A stretch of 64,000 nucleotides of DNA from contig JAKJHU010000056.1 of the NCBI GenBank assembly GCA_022316685.1, positions 3,587,872-3,651,871 on the forward strand, in the 5' to 3' direction. The notes under the pieces are model-generated. The model saw nothing but the letters and a program-made list of their open reading frames with translations, had not been told where the DNA came from and searched no databases. A program made the translations under genes and the position numbers. Source of the stretch: Progne subis subis (lineage: Eukaryota > Chordata > Aves > Passeriformes > Hirundinidae). Shown in pieces: positions 13,489 to 24,695 of this stretch (the stretch's first letter is position 1; the number at the start of each line of letters is the position of its first letter).

Positions 13489-16400
13489 CTTAAGACAAAT
13501 GCATACAGAAAAAACTCCCAAAATTGAAAGGTTGCAAGGCAAATAAGAGATCATCCTCTTTAAAATGCATGTTTAATTTGAAAAGCAGTGGAGAATTAAG
13601 CATATGGGTACAACTGGGTGTTTTAGCACAGTTTGCAATCCAGGAACCTGCATCCCTCACATGGAAGGCTTTGAAAAGCTTTTTTTTTCTTCTAGAGGTC
13701 TCTCATGGAGTAGGATTTATCCCTTTACAATACCATTTGTAGGGTAGGCCCCTTGCCTTTTGTTTTTGAAGAACAGTAAAAAATTCTTTGGTAAATTTAG
13801 CACAGGACTTTGGAATATATTCTCTCATTCTGCGTGTTTCAAACTGTACTTACTTTTGGAAATGTTTTGGATGGGTTCAAATCCATGACACAAGAAAATA
13901 AGGAAGTCAAAAGGTAAAATGTAATGTTAAAACTCTAGTAGGAAAATGGTAAAAAATGTCTATGCTGTATGAGACAACAAATAGTTTCTGAACTGTAGCA
14001 CAACACTTGCATGTGACATGAGGGCTATAAAAGGTTTATGCAGACTCATCCCATGTCTTTGGAAATGAATAATTTCCTTTTCATACTGCTCACCTGAGTT
14101 CATAATTTTTTTTTATGCTATCAGGAAGAAGAGAAGTTTTGTAGTATTTTTGCTGAATTTAAATTAAAATAGAATGTATGTTACACTAAATTCAAAAGAA
14201 CAATATTTGCCTTTATTATTCATGGGGTTATATTTTCTCCTGTGACCTTGACACCTTAGACATGTGCCCCAGGACATTTTCTCTCATCATCTTGGTTCAA
14301 ACCAAGATTCAAAATTCAAAAAATTCAAAACCAAATTCAAAAATTATGGGGATAATTCTCTGATTCATATTAAAAAAACCATTAAAACAAACGAAAAACC
14401 AAACCAAACCAAAACAAACCTGTATAAAATCTTTGGGCTTTTTCTGGCTTAATGTTTATTACTGCTAATATAAAATGTACTAACAGAGAAGATATTTGTG
14501 AAAGATGCCCATCTGCCCTTGTGAAAGATTCTACCAATGCGAAGGATCCTACCTATTCCACCCCAGCCTTGATGCTCTGCATCCCAGCTAAAAAACATAC
14601 AGAAGGAACCTCAGACTCATTGGAAATTGATTTGGAAATGTTTTCCTGTGTTTCTGAACAGAATAAGCTTTGAAACCATGATATAGGAAGATCAGATGCT
14701 GTGAATTAGAAGCAAACAGCAACAGCACAGTCTTTAAGAGACAGCAAGAATCTGACAGAGTGAATGGCGCTGCAGAACTCACAGCTTTAATTTGTAGATC
14801 ATTTCCTTGGTGAGATACCCTTTCCAGTGGGTGTTTCTGTGTAATGTAGGAGCTCCTGCTTGACTTCCTCCTGCTGGCTGATGGCTGGATTCATTCAGCC
14901 CACACAGTTTCAGCATCAGTGCAGAGTAAGACCTAGTATTGCTTCGATACAATTGGGCTCCCGAAGGAATATTTATCCCACTATCTTTATCCCAACTAGT
15001 TTGTTGTTTCCTACTAACTACTGACCCTGAAATTCATAGCTCAGATTAGAGAGATTAAGAACCAAGATGAAGAGGAACATCAAGTGTTCAGGTGAAGAGA
15101 TTCTTTTCCATCTTTCACCCACTTGGCCATTTTTGCTGCCCTTTTCATCTACCAGCAGGAAAAAAAGCACAGGTTTGTAAAGCATTCAGATGTTCATCTC
15201 CAGGGAAATTATATGTGTCTGAAGGCCCAGGAGCTCCCAGGGCTTTTTAACCCATGCTGTTTCTTGGTACAGTGGAAGGCTGATAACTCAAGATGACATA
15301 TTTGCAGGGTAGTGATTATTAGTTAACTGAAATGAGTTTGCTTTTGGCAAGAGCCAGGTCACATCAATGGTACATTTGAAAATCCCACCTTCTGTCTGTA
15401 CCAGCCATAGCCTTCAGGTGTAACTGTCACAGAGAGATAAAAATTCTGAAAATTTTAAGTCACTATGGTGGCATAAGCTTTTCATTTTCATGTTTATAAT
15501 TTTGATGGCTTCATTACAGTTGAAGTGTTTGTGTGAGTTGTGACTGGAACTGCAGAGGTTCAAGCGTATACTGAAGAAAATTTGTATTTGGTCACAGTGA
15601 CTTCGTAAATTTGCCAGTCTGACCTCAAGGCAGGGGGGACACTGGAAGGAGCAGCGATGGATGCTGCCCTGTTACTTCCCTCGAAAGGAACAGACTCCTA
15701 TTGCCAGGCCTGGACCTTCTGCCGTGCTCAGAGGGCTGCCGGTGCTGTTCTGCCATCCTGCCAAGGGACGGTGGCAGCACTCCAGGAAAGCGATTTGTGA
15801 TGTTTTCTCTGAGTGCCCCAGCACTCTCTGGATTCCCACAGTAGTAGTCTCACCCTCCCCCTGCAAATCTCAGCTCAGTTGTCCCACGAGGAGGCTGCCC
15901 GGCTCCAGTGACATCCTGATGTCACTTCTAATCTCTGTCTCTGCAGCTGGGGAGTGAGCAGAACCCAAGTACCAGCTTGGTAAAAGTTACATCTGTAGGA
16001 AACTTTCTGTTTTCCTTTAGGACTTCTTATGTTTCACCACTGATGAATTAACTGTCTTCCTTTCCATTTGCCGTAGGAGAAGCCACCTTTGTCACCCTGA
16101 TCTCTGCAAAACGCCCCCTTCTGCTTCATAGGTGCTTTTTCTCTAAGGCAGTCTGATTGATGTAATTAGTAAATTCTAAAGAGCTGTTCTTAGCTTGCAC
16201 TTGTGTTTGAAGATGGATGTTTCTGTGCCAGACCTGGAGAAATTCATAGTGTATCCAAAAACCTGACAGTTTTTCCAACTTTAACAAGTCTCCCACTGAA
16301 ATACATCCTCTCTTCACAGAGAGGTGGACAGGTAGAATCTGCAGAAGGCTCTTTGATAGAATGCAGTGTTTTGCTCATGACGTACTTCAACAGCCTGCAG

Positions 16401-16899
16401 TTTTGAATTTCCCTTCCTAAACATTTCACCAACTTTGAATGACACATAGCAGTCTCTGACACACACCAAAGAAAAGTAAAAAAATACTTTCCCATCTTTG
16501 GGGAGCTATGTACCATCATTCCCAGAAACAGTGCAGGCTTGCTGGTTTGGTTGTACCAAAATGCTTTCAGTACTTTCCCCTTCTGCTATTGTAAAATACT
16601 TTATCCGACCTTGAAAAGAATTATGGTTTTATGCCCAGACAAAGGAAAAAAAATCATCTAGTACAGAATGGAGCTGTAAGCCTCCTCAGCTACGTGGATT
16701 ACTGAAATCACATCACCTCTGTCCTCTGTTCATTGCACCGCCTGCCTATATAGAGCAGCAAAAGGATTATGCAACTCTCTAATAGACTGGCTGTCATAAC
16801 AAGACCCAAAATGAGCTGTTTGGTTTGAATCTGGGTTGTTGTGAATGCTTTTCAGATAGCTCTGTGTATGAGTCCAGGTGTCTCAGTCTGAGAAAAATA
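13489..16899. other. Non-coding stretch with an A/C-rich simple segment
   Basis: AT-rich. Apart from the hairpin and A-rich repeat at 14,289-14,420 and a mildly GC-richer patch at about 15,640-15,930, I see nothing. Open frames at 15,661-15,957 on both strands are uninformative. Confidence 0.45.
14289..14420. repeat. Hairpin followed by (TTCAAAA)-like and (AAACC)-like repeats
   Basis: A nine-base perfect inverted repeat (14,289-14,297 with 14,300-14,308, two-base loop) leads directly into four to five irregular copies of a TTCAAAA unit to about 14,345. At about 14,370-14,420 there is an A-rich run with AAACC units. All of this is visible by eye. The plus strand contains no G over long stretches. 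Confidence 0.8.
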
Positions 16900-17110
16900 G
16901 GGATTCATTAAAACTCAGCATCAAGCTTTCTAATCTGTTTTTAATAGTTATATTGCACATAATTACATTTAGACTCAAAATCCCTAGAAGTCTCCTTTAT
17001 AGTTTGTCTTAATTAGCATTGATCTGGACATGCTGAGCAAAAGCGAAAATTTTAGCTTTGCCTTATTCCATTCTTTCCTTTACTAGAGTAGTTTAAAGGA
17101 TCCACTTGTC
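16900..17110. promoter_or_regulatory. Candidate conserved non-coding element
   Basis: A stretch of non-repetitive AT-rich sequence with homeodomain-type TAAT/ATTA cores ('cataattacattt', 'cttaattagcattg'), without simple repeats or transposon similarity. Such sequence often marks enhancers in gene deserts, but conservation cannot be seen from one sequence. Low confidence. Confidence 0.2.
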
Positions 17111-18010
17111 AAAAAGAATAAAAGACTCTCTCACATTGAGAGTTCTCATAAAAGGCCCTAGGAGCTTCTATAGAGCCATTACTGTCTATTGTGCGCAGCA
17201 GATCTGTAAAATACTGGCATGGGGTTATATTTAATGCACTGAACATGGTTAAAATCAGTGGGAATCAGCATGTTTTCCTGTGGAACTGGGCATCTTTTGC
17301 CCCTATCTCCAAAGAAGCCCAGCGGTTTTGCACTTTCTGTTAACTCCTTTATTTCTTTGGGTGCTTTGTGGAGGAAGGAAAAAAAGGTAAAAACATAGAG
17401 GAAGGCAGAAATCACTGTCATTATAAGTATGAGTAAACTTTGTGACGTGACAGTGTATGTATTAAAATGACAGCTGAAGAAAAATTCATTCCCATTAAGA
17501 GTGAAAGAACTGAATGTGAGCGCACCCAAATGAGATACACAGAATTGCTAGAGACAGAGTAAATAGTGGGTGTCACAAAACTGCATCAGCCTGAAAAAAA
17601 AATGCACAGAAGGCCACACTGAAACTTTGAAGACAGATTGATGTGACAACAGCTGCAGGTAAATGCTGTGGGGGAGAAAAGTAATTTCCACGCAAAGTAT
17701 GGCAACCCTTGCCTTTTCAGTCTGTTTATGATGGCAGCAATGCATCAGTATGCACAGGAGGAAAAGAAGAGCACAGAGGATTTGTGTAGAGGTAATTAAG
17801 ATAATTAATCATGGTCTTTTGGTAGCCTTGATCACTGAAATCTTTGGCATTATAGGAGAAATTATCCTTCGGTATTACTTTTGCAGTATTGTACATACCG
17901 GCTGTGGGATCCTGATTATCTCAAGGAGGACATGACAAGGCCATCTCCTCCATTCTGAAGCCGTGGCAATTTTTGGGAACAGCTCCCCCATCAATCCACC
18001 CCATAACGGC
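17111..18010. other. Non-coding stretch, nothing recognised
   Basis: No exon, RNA gene or transposon recognised. The open frame at 17179-17529 minus (116 codons) has no domain or credible context. Confidence 0.4.
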
Positions 18011-18042
18011 AAAAAAAAAAAAGAAAAAAGGAAATGGATGCC

Positions 18043-18074
<32 letters not shown>
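18011..18074. repeat. A-rich tract with a pure run of 29 A
   Basis: Twelve A, a short mixed segment, then 29 A at 18,046-18,074. It could be the tail of a retroposed sequence, but no source sequence is recognisable upstream and I see no target-site duplication. Confidence 0.95.
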
Positions 18075-18077
<3 letters not shown>

Positions 18078-18869
18078 TGCATCAAAAAGACGTTTTGTCA
18101 GCAACAAGAAAAGTGAGTAAAAGGCCACAGAGTCCATTAAGAGTTTTGCTATTAATGCCAATACTTTAAGTCATGCTCCAACACTGTGAAACTAAGAAAT
18201 TCTAAAATATCTAAGTGGAACTAGAGGAGCTCAAAATAAGGATTAGCTTTTCATGGGGCTACTAGAAGTGCCCACTGTTAATATATGAAACACTACAAGC
18301 TCCTTCTTTTTCCAATTTCTTTGCTTGCTTGGGCTGTACTTAATTTCTCCTAACTGAGGGCTGTGACATTTAATTTCTGTGGATGAACTTCTCACTGAAG
18401 AGACAATAGTCACGAAGAAAGAGACACCTCCCAAGGACTGCTTTTTACTAGCTGAGACTGTTAGATGAAAACTGCTGAAAAAGCCAATTTCTCTCCATTG
18501 ACAATATCAAACATTTATGCCTGAGTGAGGTTGGGGTGTCAGAGGAAAGGAGAGAAAAGCTAACATTGATTTTCATATTTAATCTTAATCATCACAGTGT
18601 TTCACATGTGGAATTTATTGTGGGCTGTAGCTTGTGCTGCTTTCTGTGGATTTTATTCTGGCCAGGTTCATTTTTGCAAGGACACTGACTAAACTTTAAT
18701 AACTTGTTTGGAGCATAATGATGGTGACAATCAGGTTCAGTGTTTGTTGGTAACAGCCTGGGAAAAGACCAACAGAGCAGGACCATGGTGGGAGGCTGTC
18801 ATAAATCAGGATGAGGAGGCACATGAAATACTCTATAAACATCTGGGGTAAGTCTTGCTATTGTTGGCC
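18075..18869. other. Non-coding stretch, nothing recognised
   Basis: AT-rich sequence. No exon or transposon recognised. Confidence 0.4.
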
Positions 18870-19303
18870 CTTGTTCTTTTGAGGGACTTCAGCTTACAGA
18901 TGTCAGCTGGAAATCCTGTACAGCAGAGAGGGAACAGCCCAAGCTTATAGAGTCCCTTGAGAGACAGTCCTGGAGGGCAGAGGGGTCCAGGAAGGCTGGA
19001 ATTTCCCATGTGCTGTAGGACAAGCCAGCAGGGAAGACAGCCTGGCTGAACACATGGCTTTGGCAGGCACTCAGGGAAAAAAAAAAAAGGAGTTTATGAC
19101 CTTAGGAAGAAGGCTAAGGGAGCTAGGGATGTTGAACCTGTGGTGCCTGAGTGGTTGAGGCAGCAGCCCTGGAGGAATTTAAGAGCTGTGTAGATGTGGC
19201 ACTGAGGCACCTGGTTGGGCAGTGGGCTTGGCAGTGTTGGGTTAATAGTTTGACTTGATGATCATGAAGGTCTCTTCCAACCTAAACAATTTTATGATTC
19301 TAA
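18870..19303 (+). mobile_element. CR1 LINE copy with ORF2 remnants and internal deletions
   Basis: Three CR1 parts lie in order on the plus strand. The first, at about 18,876-18,925, resembles the endonuclease part of ORF2 ('gacttcagcttacagatgtc', then 'ctggaaatcctgtacagcag'). The second, at about 18,953-19,115, resembles a later ORF2 segment ('gagagacagtcctggagggc', 'gaagacagcctggctgaaca', 'gagtttatgacc'). The third, at about 19,120-19,303, is the 3' untranslated end, closing with 'ttccaacctaaacaatttta' and a terminal 'tgattct'. Most of ORF2 between these parts is missing, so this is a deleted relic. Several stops and frame breaks remove any coding capacity. Confidence 0.85.
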
Positions 19304-22119
19304 CTTAGTGAACCTTGCCATTCGGCCAACTTTTCTCATACCTTTCTGATTCCTTTGTCTTTACTTTGGATGCCTCTATCCCACTGTGCTGCTGGTGGAG
19401 GACCTCCCTTGGAACAGGAGTTTGCACTGTGGCAGTGACACAAGGCATTGCAGATGTATGTGCTTCCTGCCTTGCAGCCAAACTGGCCAAAGTGGGACCC
19501 TCATTTAGCAAGGGATGGAAAGGTGGAAGCAGTCAGGCAAAGAGACTGAATGCAGATGCAGGAATCTGGGCCCAGTTTCTGCTTCATTGCCTTCCCAGTA
19601 TTCAGAGCAGGCACAGAATAGAGGAAGAGATTACAGCAAGGCCCTGAATGAAAATAAAAGATTATTTCATAAAGTTTTGTGCCAATAAAGGGAGATTCAG
19701 TTTTGTTAGCAGAAAACTCTTCCTTTGAATTCTATTTCAGGACATTACCTTCAGAGGGTGTTCCAGGGGAAAAAAAAAAAAAAAAAAAAAAAGGAAAGAA
19801 AGATTGTGTGAAGTTTTTTTTTCAGTGAATAAGCAGAATAATATCAGGGAAATATCTGACTGTCATCCACAAAACAAAACATCAAAGGCTGAATCAGCAC
19901 TTGGATCAAAAAGATCTTTCAATTTCCTTGGGTTTGACCTTGAAACTTCTATAATTGGTTTCTGATGTTTTTGCCTGCTCTTACTTAGATTTCCATCTCC
20001 AGCATTGTTGTCTTCATCTCCCAGTATCGTTGAACTTGTAGATCAGATGCTGGCTGCTGTAACAGCACAGCTTCATTCATTTCATGCAGCAGTCACTGTG
20101 TTACTGGAAAATAGCTGGAAAACTGGAAAGTAGCTTATGCTTTTGCATGATCTAAACATAGCTGTTCCAGAATGTGTGCACCTACAGCATGAAGAATTTG
20201 TTCCTTATACTGTTTTTTTACTGCTTGATCAATTTATGTGCATACACTTGAAGTAGCTGGCTGCTCTGTTCAGAAAACCTGGTCTCTTCAGTTCACTCAT
20301 CCACCTCAAAAGTTGTGTCCTCAGTTTAACTTGTCTTTACCTTGCACTGAGAACTGTATCAGTATTTTTATGTTCCAATAGCATATAGTCCGTAACCATG
20401 ATGAGTCAGGAACTTCATCTATTTTCAGAAGCTTTTACACACAGTGCTACTTCACTGATGTTTTTCAGAAGGTTAAATATAACAATATTGGTCAGTTTTT
20501 CATAAATAGTCTATCGGTAATTCTTGTCCCTGTGGAGCAATCTGGTTTTATGAGTGCCCTTTCATGCTACAGGAATTCAAAATCATCCATGATTACTTTC
20601 AGATTTTTTGGCAGAGCTGCTGTCACAATGCTGTAGCCAAAGTAACCTAAATTAATTTCTATCTACTGGCTTTAGGACCAATTTACAGTAATTGATGATC
20701 TGTCCTTTATGGTTAATGCTGTTTATATGTGCTTATCTTAATTTGCTGCAATAGCTTGGCACCCAGGTCAAAATAGGCAAAGTTACATAATTATGTCAAA
20801 CTTGGCCTCCCTACCTACTGGTCATTTAACAAACTACTAGATTTGATCTAATCAGCCTGTCATTTGCCTTGTTAATATAAAATACTTTTTTTTCAGTGCT
20901 TCCTAGCCTGACTACATATATTTCTCTTGCTTGAAAGCGTTGCCACTCTTGAGAACATTACCCCCAAAATCTATAAACTGAAATCTTGGTAAAAACCTCT
21001 TCCTATCCTCAATATGTTGGAAAGTGCCATGTATTCCTAATGTTTTCTTTGTACCTAATTTCTAATCCGTGGTATTACTTTCTCTCCCAGCTTAAAACAA
21101 GCCACTGAAGCTCTAGTGAATGTTTTTGTGTTGCTATTAGAGGGCTTTGGATTAAACCCAGTATTTCCCCCATAGTGTCTTCTGAGGGATATCCTAAAAA
21201 AAAAAAAAAAAATATATGGTTTTGCTATGATATCATTATATTTTCTGGTACAAAAGGATATCCCCATTTGTTCTGGTACAAGAGGAAACTTCTATATGTC
21301 TATGGAGGTCTCACTTCCCTCTGAAATGCCTGATGTACTGAGCGTTTCCATGCAGTGAGCTGCCCAGGGCCAGGGCAGGGCCTGCCAGCTGCCTGTGGTT
21401 GTTTGTTGGTGCCAGTCTGTTTACAGAGCTGCTGGCACAGTTTTCCTCTGTTGGTGCCCTCAGAAGTGTTTGGGCACAGCTCCAGCCACAGCAGAGCCTA
21501 AAGAACGTTCCCAGCGGGCTGCCAACATATGTTCCCTGTTTTGGAGGAGCAAGGGACTGCAGCTGGGTGGCTGGAGTTCTACAGGCTGGACAGAAGATGT
21601 TCAGTGGGTTATCTTTTTACATGGACATAACTGTGCAAACTGGTAGCAGAACAAGCTCTTCTGAGCCATGCTTTTGTGTATCACACTGGGCTGGTGCAGA
21701 AGATAATGCTGTGGTTGATGCACAATGCTGGGAAGCTGAGTGCCCCAGGAAAGGCTGGCAGGATTGCCACTGATTGTAGAGTCTGAAGAGGTGCAGAAGG
21801 AAATGGAATGAGTTTTGGTGTGCTGTCTTTCAGTCTTTGACCCTGGGCTGGCCTCCTACTCATAGCTCAGCAGGCACAAAGTGTCCTGGGCTGAGATCGT
21901 GATGGGGTTGTACTCTGAATGGTCTATGCAGGATCTCCAGTGGTGTTTTTAAAAGTGGTGGTCACCTGTTTAGTTAGTTGGACATTATGTGGAGGCAATG
22001 GGCTCCAAGGAAGATTATATACTTTACATGTATCCTTTAATGTTGGGGGGCTGCTTTTTCAGGAGCTTAAATTCCCAGCATTCAGGTGGTTTTAGAGTCT
22101 TTTTTGCCCTCTGCAAAGC
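19304..22119. other. Non-coding stretch
   Basis: Contains 23 A at 19,770-19,792 and an A tract at about 21,196-21,211. No exon or transposon recognised. The open frame at 21399-21773 plus has no domain. Confidence 0.4.
19770..19792. repeat. Poly(A) tract, 23 bases
   Basis: Pure A run followed by GGAAAGAAAG. Directly visible. Confidence 0.95.
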
Positions 22120-22695
22120 TCTGAGCCAAACGCAGGAAAAGACGAAGTCTTCAAGGTTGCATGCTTCGTGTTTATTAGTTCTTATCTTACAATTTTCTCA
22201 GTGTCCTGCAAGATGTTTGCTGTGGCTCGGGCATCTGACGACTCCTCCCGAACTGGGCAGTCATTATCTTTTATACTAATTGCTACGTATTCGATATTTA
22301 CTATTTATTACCAATGTCTATCACTAATACTAAAAAGGTCATCTTTACTTTGATCCAATCCTCACAAACTACTTTGTGCCAACGTCACTGCAGAAATGGA
22401 GTGAGGGAAGAAGAAAGAAGGAGAAGGAGACAACGCCCCAAATTCTCCATCTTGTCCCCATTCACTTCAATACAAGAAATCCAAAACCACTCTTTTTCTC
22501 ACCCTGTGATATACTAAACTACAATCTTTCACACTCTTGTGGCCTGCAATACTTCCTGCAGTGCAAGAAGCCTCTCCCATGGACTGAAATCAAATCCAGT
22601 GTCTCTCTGAGCTCTGGGCTGTGGTCCCAGACCCCCCTGCCCAGGTCTCTGACCCTCCAGGGCAACCAAAGGAATGCCCTGGACTCCAACACTTT
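22120..22695 (-). mobile_element. Solo LTR of an endogenous retrovirus (ERVK-like)
   Basis: Recognised by overall resemblance to a passerine retroviral LTR read on the minus strand. Supporting signals on that strand are a TATAAAA box (complement of 22,269-22,275) and, about 95 bases downstream, an AATAAA polyadenylation signal (complement of 22,171-22,176). This is the U3-R-U5 order expected of an LTR. No gag, pol or env sequence and no second LTR lies nearby, so it appears to be a solo LTR left by recombination. Ends are estimated; I could not fix a target-site duplication. The open frames inside it (for example 22376-22705 plus) are not genes. Confidence 0.7.
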
Positions 22696-23067
22696 AAGGA
22701 TATAACTATCCCACCTCTTTCACAGTTTAACTGGAAATATTGAAGTTCACTCTTGAGTGGTTCACATGAATAAAACCCCCCCGACCCCAAAACCCCCACT
22801 ATTTAAAAACTTCAAACTGAAAACACAACACTGCAGCCAGTTTTCAACTGTACAATTTCACTTTGCAAAACCCAAAGTACCAGGGTGACATTTGGACAAT
22901 AGACTATCCTTGCCCCGGAATAACCCTGTTTATGAAGTGCAATTTTCTTCTGCCCTTAAATGCCACATCTGTTGATTTTTTTAGTAGTACCTTAACTCAC
23001 AAAAGATGAATTTTCAATTCTCTCTGAAAGGGATTTATCTTAAAAAAAGCAGAGCTAAGAAATGCCA
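22696..23067. other. Non-coding flank of the LTR
   Basis: AT-rich with a small C-rich patch at about 22,778-22,798. Nothing else recognised. Confidence 0.4.
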
Positions 23068-23205
23068 AATAAAACAAAAGGGAAAAAAAAAAAAGAAACA
23101 AAACAAAACAAACAAACAAACCCAAACAAAAAACAAACATAAAACCCCCAACCTCCCCCCAAACAAAAAACCCTACCCCCTCAAAAAAGCCCCAACCTCC
23201 TCCCT
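23068..23205. repeat. A/C-only low-complexity block
   Basis: Nearly G-free: runs of A interrupted by single C, then by longer C runs. A second block of the same kind follows at 23,435-23,520. The open frames through it (Lys/Asn/Thr/Pro-rich on plus, Phe/Gly/Val-rich on minus) are translations of the simple repeat. Confidence 0.92.
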
Positions 23206-23434
23206 TCAAACCCTGAAAACTGTGACAGGCTGCACCCTGAGGGAAGGAATGTGCTGGGCATTCAAGAGCACATGAAAGAGGATCATCCTCCTCTTCAAGA
23301 TTTCTCACCAAAGCTGCCTGCATCTCAGAATTCTTTGCTTTGAAAGTGGTTTGGGAAATGAGAAATTTCAGTTCAACAGAATCATATTTTGGTAAAGTAG
23401 TCATTCAAGTCACCAAAGTGTGTTTCCATTCCTT

Positions 23435-23520
23435 AAAATACAAATAAACAAACAAAAAAACCCAAATATTGAGCACTAAAAAACAAACTAACCACCCCCC
23501 TCCCCACCCCACCCCCAAAT
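23435..23520. repeat. A/C-only low-complexity block
   Basis: A-rich then C-rich: runs of A with CAAA units, ending in several CCCC-containing groups at 23,493-23,516. Directly visible. Confidence 0.9.
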
Positions 23521-24080
23521 AATTAAAAGAAACTCTTAGTGTGTAGGATGAAAAGTTTATGGAATGGGTGCAGCTGTATTCTTCCCCTGCACAAAGACAT
23601 CTGCACGTACCAAGGTAGGGGCAGGTACAGCCAGGGGGTTTGACAGGGTATGAAGGAAAAAATGTCACCAAATGAGAGGCAGGAGGAGACCTGACTTCTC
23701 AGGTAGCTGGAAATGATGAACAGCCAAAAATGAGTAATCAAGAACAGCCCCTGTCCTCCAGAGGGCCACTTATCTCCATCTCCTTTGCTCAGAAATTTAT
23801 GAACCACCTTAGCTCACAACTTCGCTTAAACCTGATTGAAACGCTCAATGTTTGGAGTATAAAAGATGAAGCAAGACTGAAATGTTAAGATTAAGAGTTG
23901 TAGGCCATGGTTTGCTACCCTCAAAAGCATTTTTTACAAAGATGCTGCTCATGCCTTGGCTTACCTTTGTCTACCACCTCCACCCCTTGTGCCCTAAACA
24001 TCTGAACACCACTTTGCTTGGGATTAATGTGGTGCATGTCTGAAAAAACCCAAATAAACCAGAACTCCTGCATGCAGGGC
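23521..24080. other. Non-coding stretch, nothing recognised
   Basis: No exon or transposon recognised. Confidence 0.4.
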
Positions 24081-24102
24081 CTTTTTTCTTTTTTTTTTCT
24101 TT

Positions 24103-24143
<41 letters not shown>
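24081..24143. repeat. T-rich tract with 39 pure T
   Basis: A CTTT-rich start, then T from 24,105 to 24,143 without interruption. On the minus strand it would be a poly(A) tail-like run. The Lys-rich minus-strand frames across it are artefacts. Confidence 0.96.
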
Positions 24144-24144
<1 letters not shown>

Positions 24145-24249
24145 TGTTTGGAAAGTAACATGCACGTTCACCCAGGAAAAGAATGAATTTGGATTTAGAA
24201 ACCATCATGAGATGCCATTCAATAAGGAACTGGATTAATACCTTAAATT

Positions 24250-24695
24250 AGAAATGTGGGGCTGTAAAGGGCATCTGGGGCTGAGGCCAGCCCCTTGCCA
24301 TAGTCAGCCTGTCTGATAAACCCTTTCATAAACTAATTAGCTGATCTACCTTAGAACAAATTAGGTCATTTACTACCATTACTCCCACGGGGAAATTGTT
24401 CAAGAGCCTCACTTCTCTGTTGCTTTGAAATGTTCTTCTAATTTTCAGCCTCAATTTACTCATGGCCAGTTTATATCCATTTGTTCTTATGCCAATGTTG
24501 TCCTTTAGCTTAAATAGCTCTGTTTCCTCTCTTATTGTATTCCTTGATGTATTTATAGACAACATTCACATCCCCTCCGGGCTTTTGTTTCACTAGGCTG
24601 AGCAAGACAAGCTTCTCTTTTCTCCCAGCACAGGCTCAATGTTGGTGTGATGATCATTCTCCTCAGAACCTGATTTTACTTGGATTCGTTCCACC
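24250..24695 (-). mobile_element. Ancient CR1-family LINE fragment, 3' region
   Basis: Read on the minus strand, this resembles an old CR1 lineage shared by birds and reptiles rather than the younger avian subfamilies. Plus-strand landmarks in order are 'ggccagccccttgcca', 'atggccagtttatatccatt', 'tgttcttatgccaatgttgt', 'ctttagcttaaatagctc', 'gatgtatttatagacaac' and 'ctaggctgagcaagacaagc'. For an old element it is well preserved over more than 400 bases. It has no coding capacity. Confidence 0.75.

Noticed and set aside
22376..22705. 109-codon plus-strand frame
   Set aside because: It is antisense to the LTR and matches no viral or host protein that I recognise.
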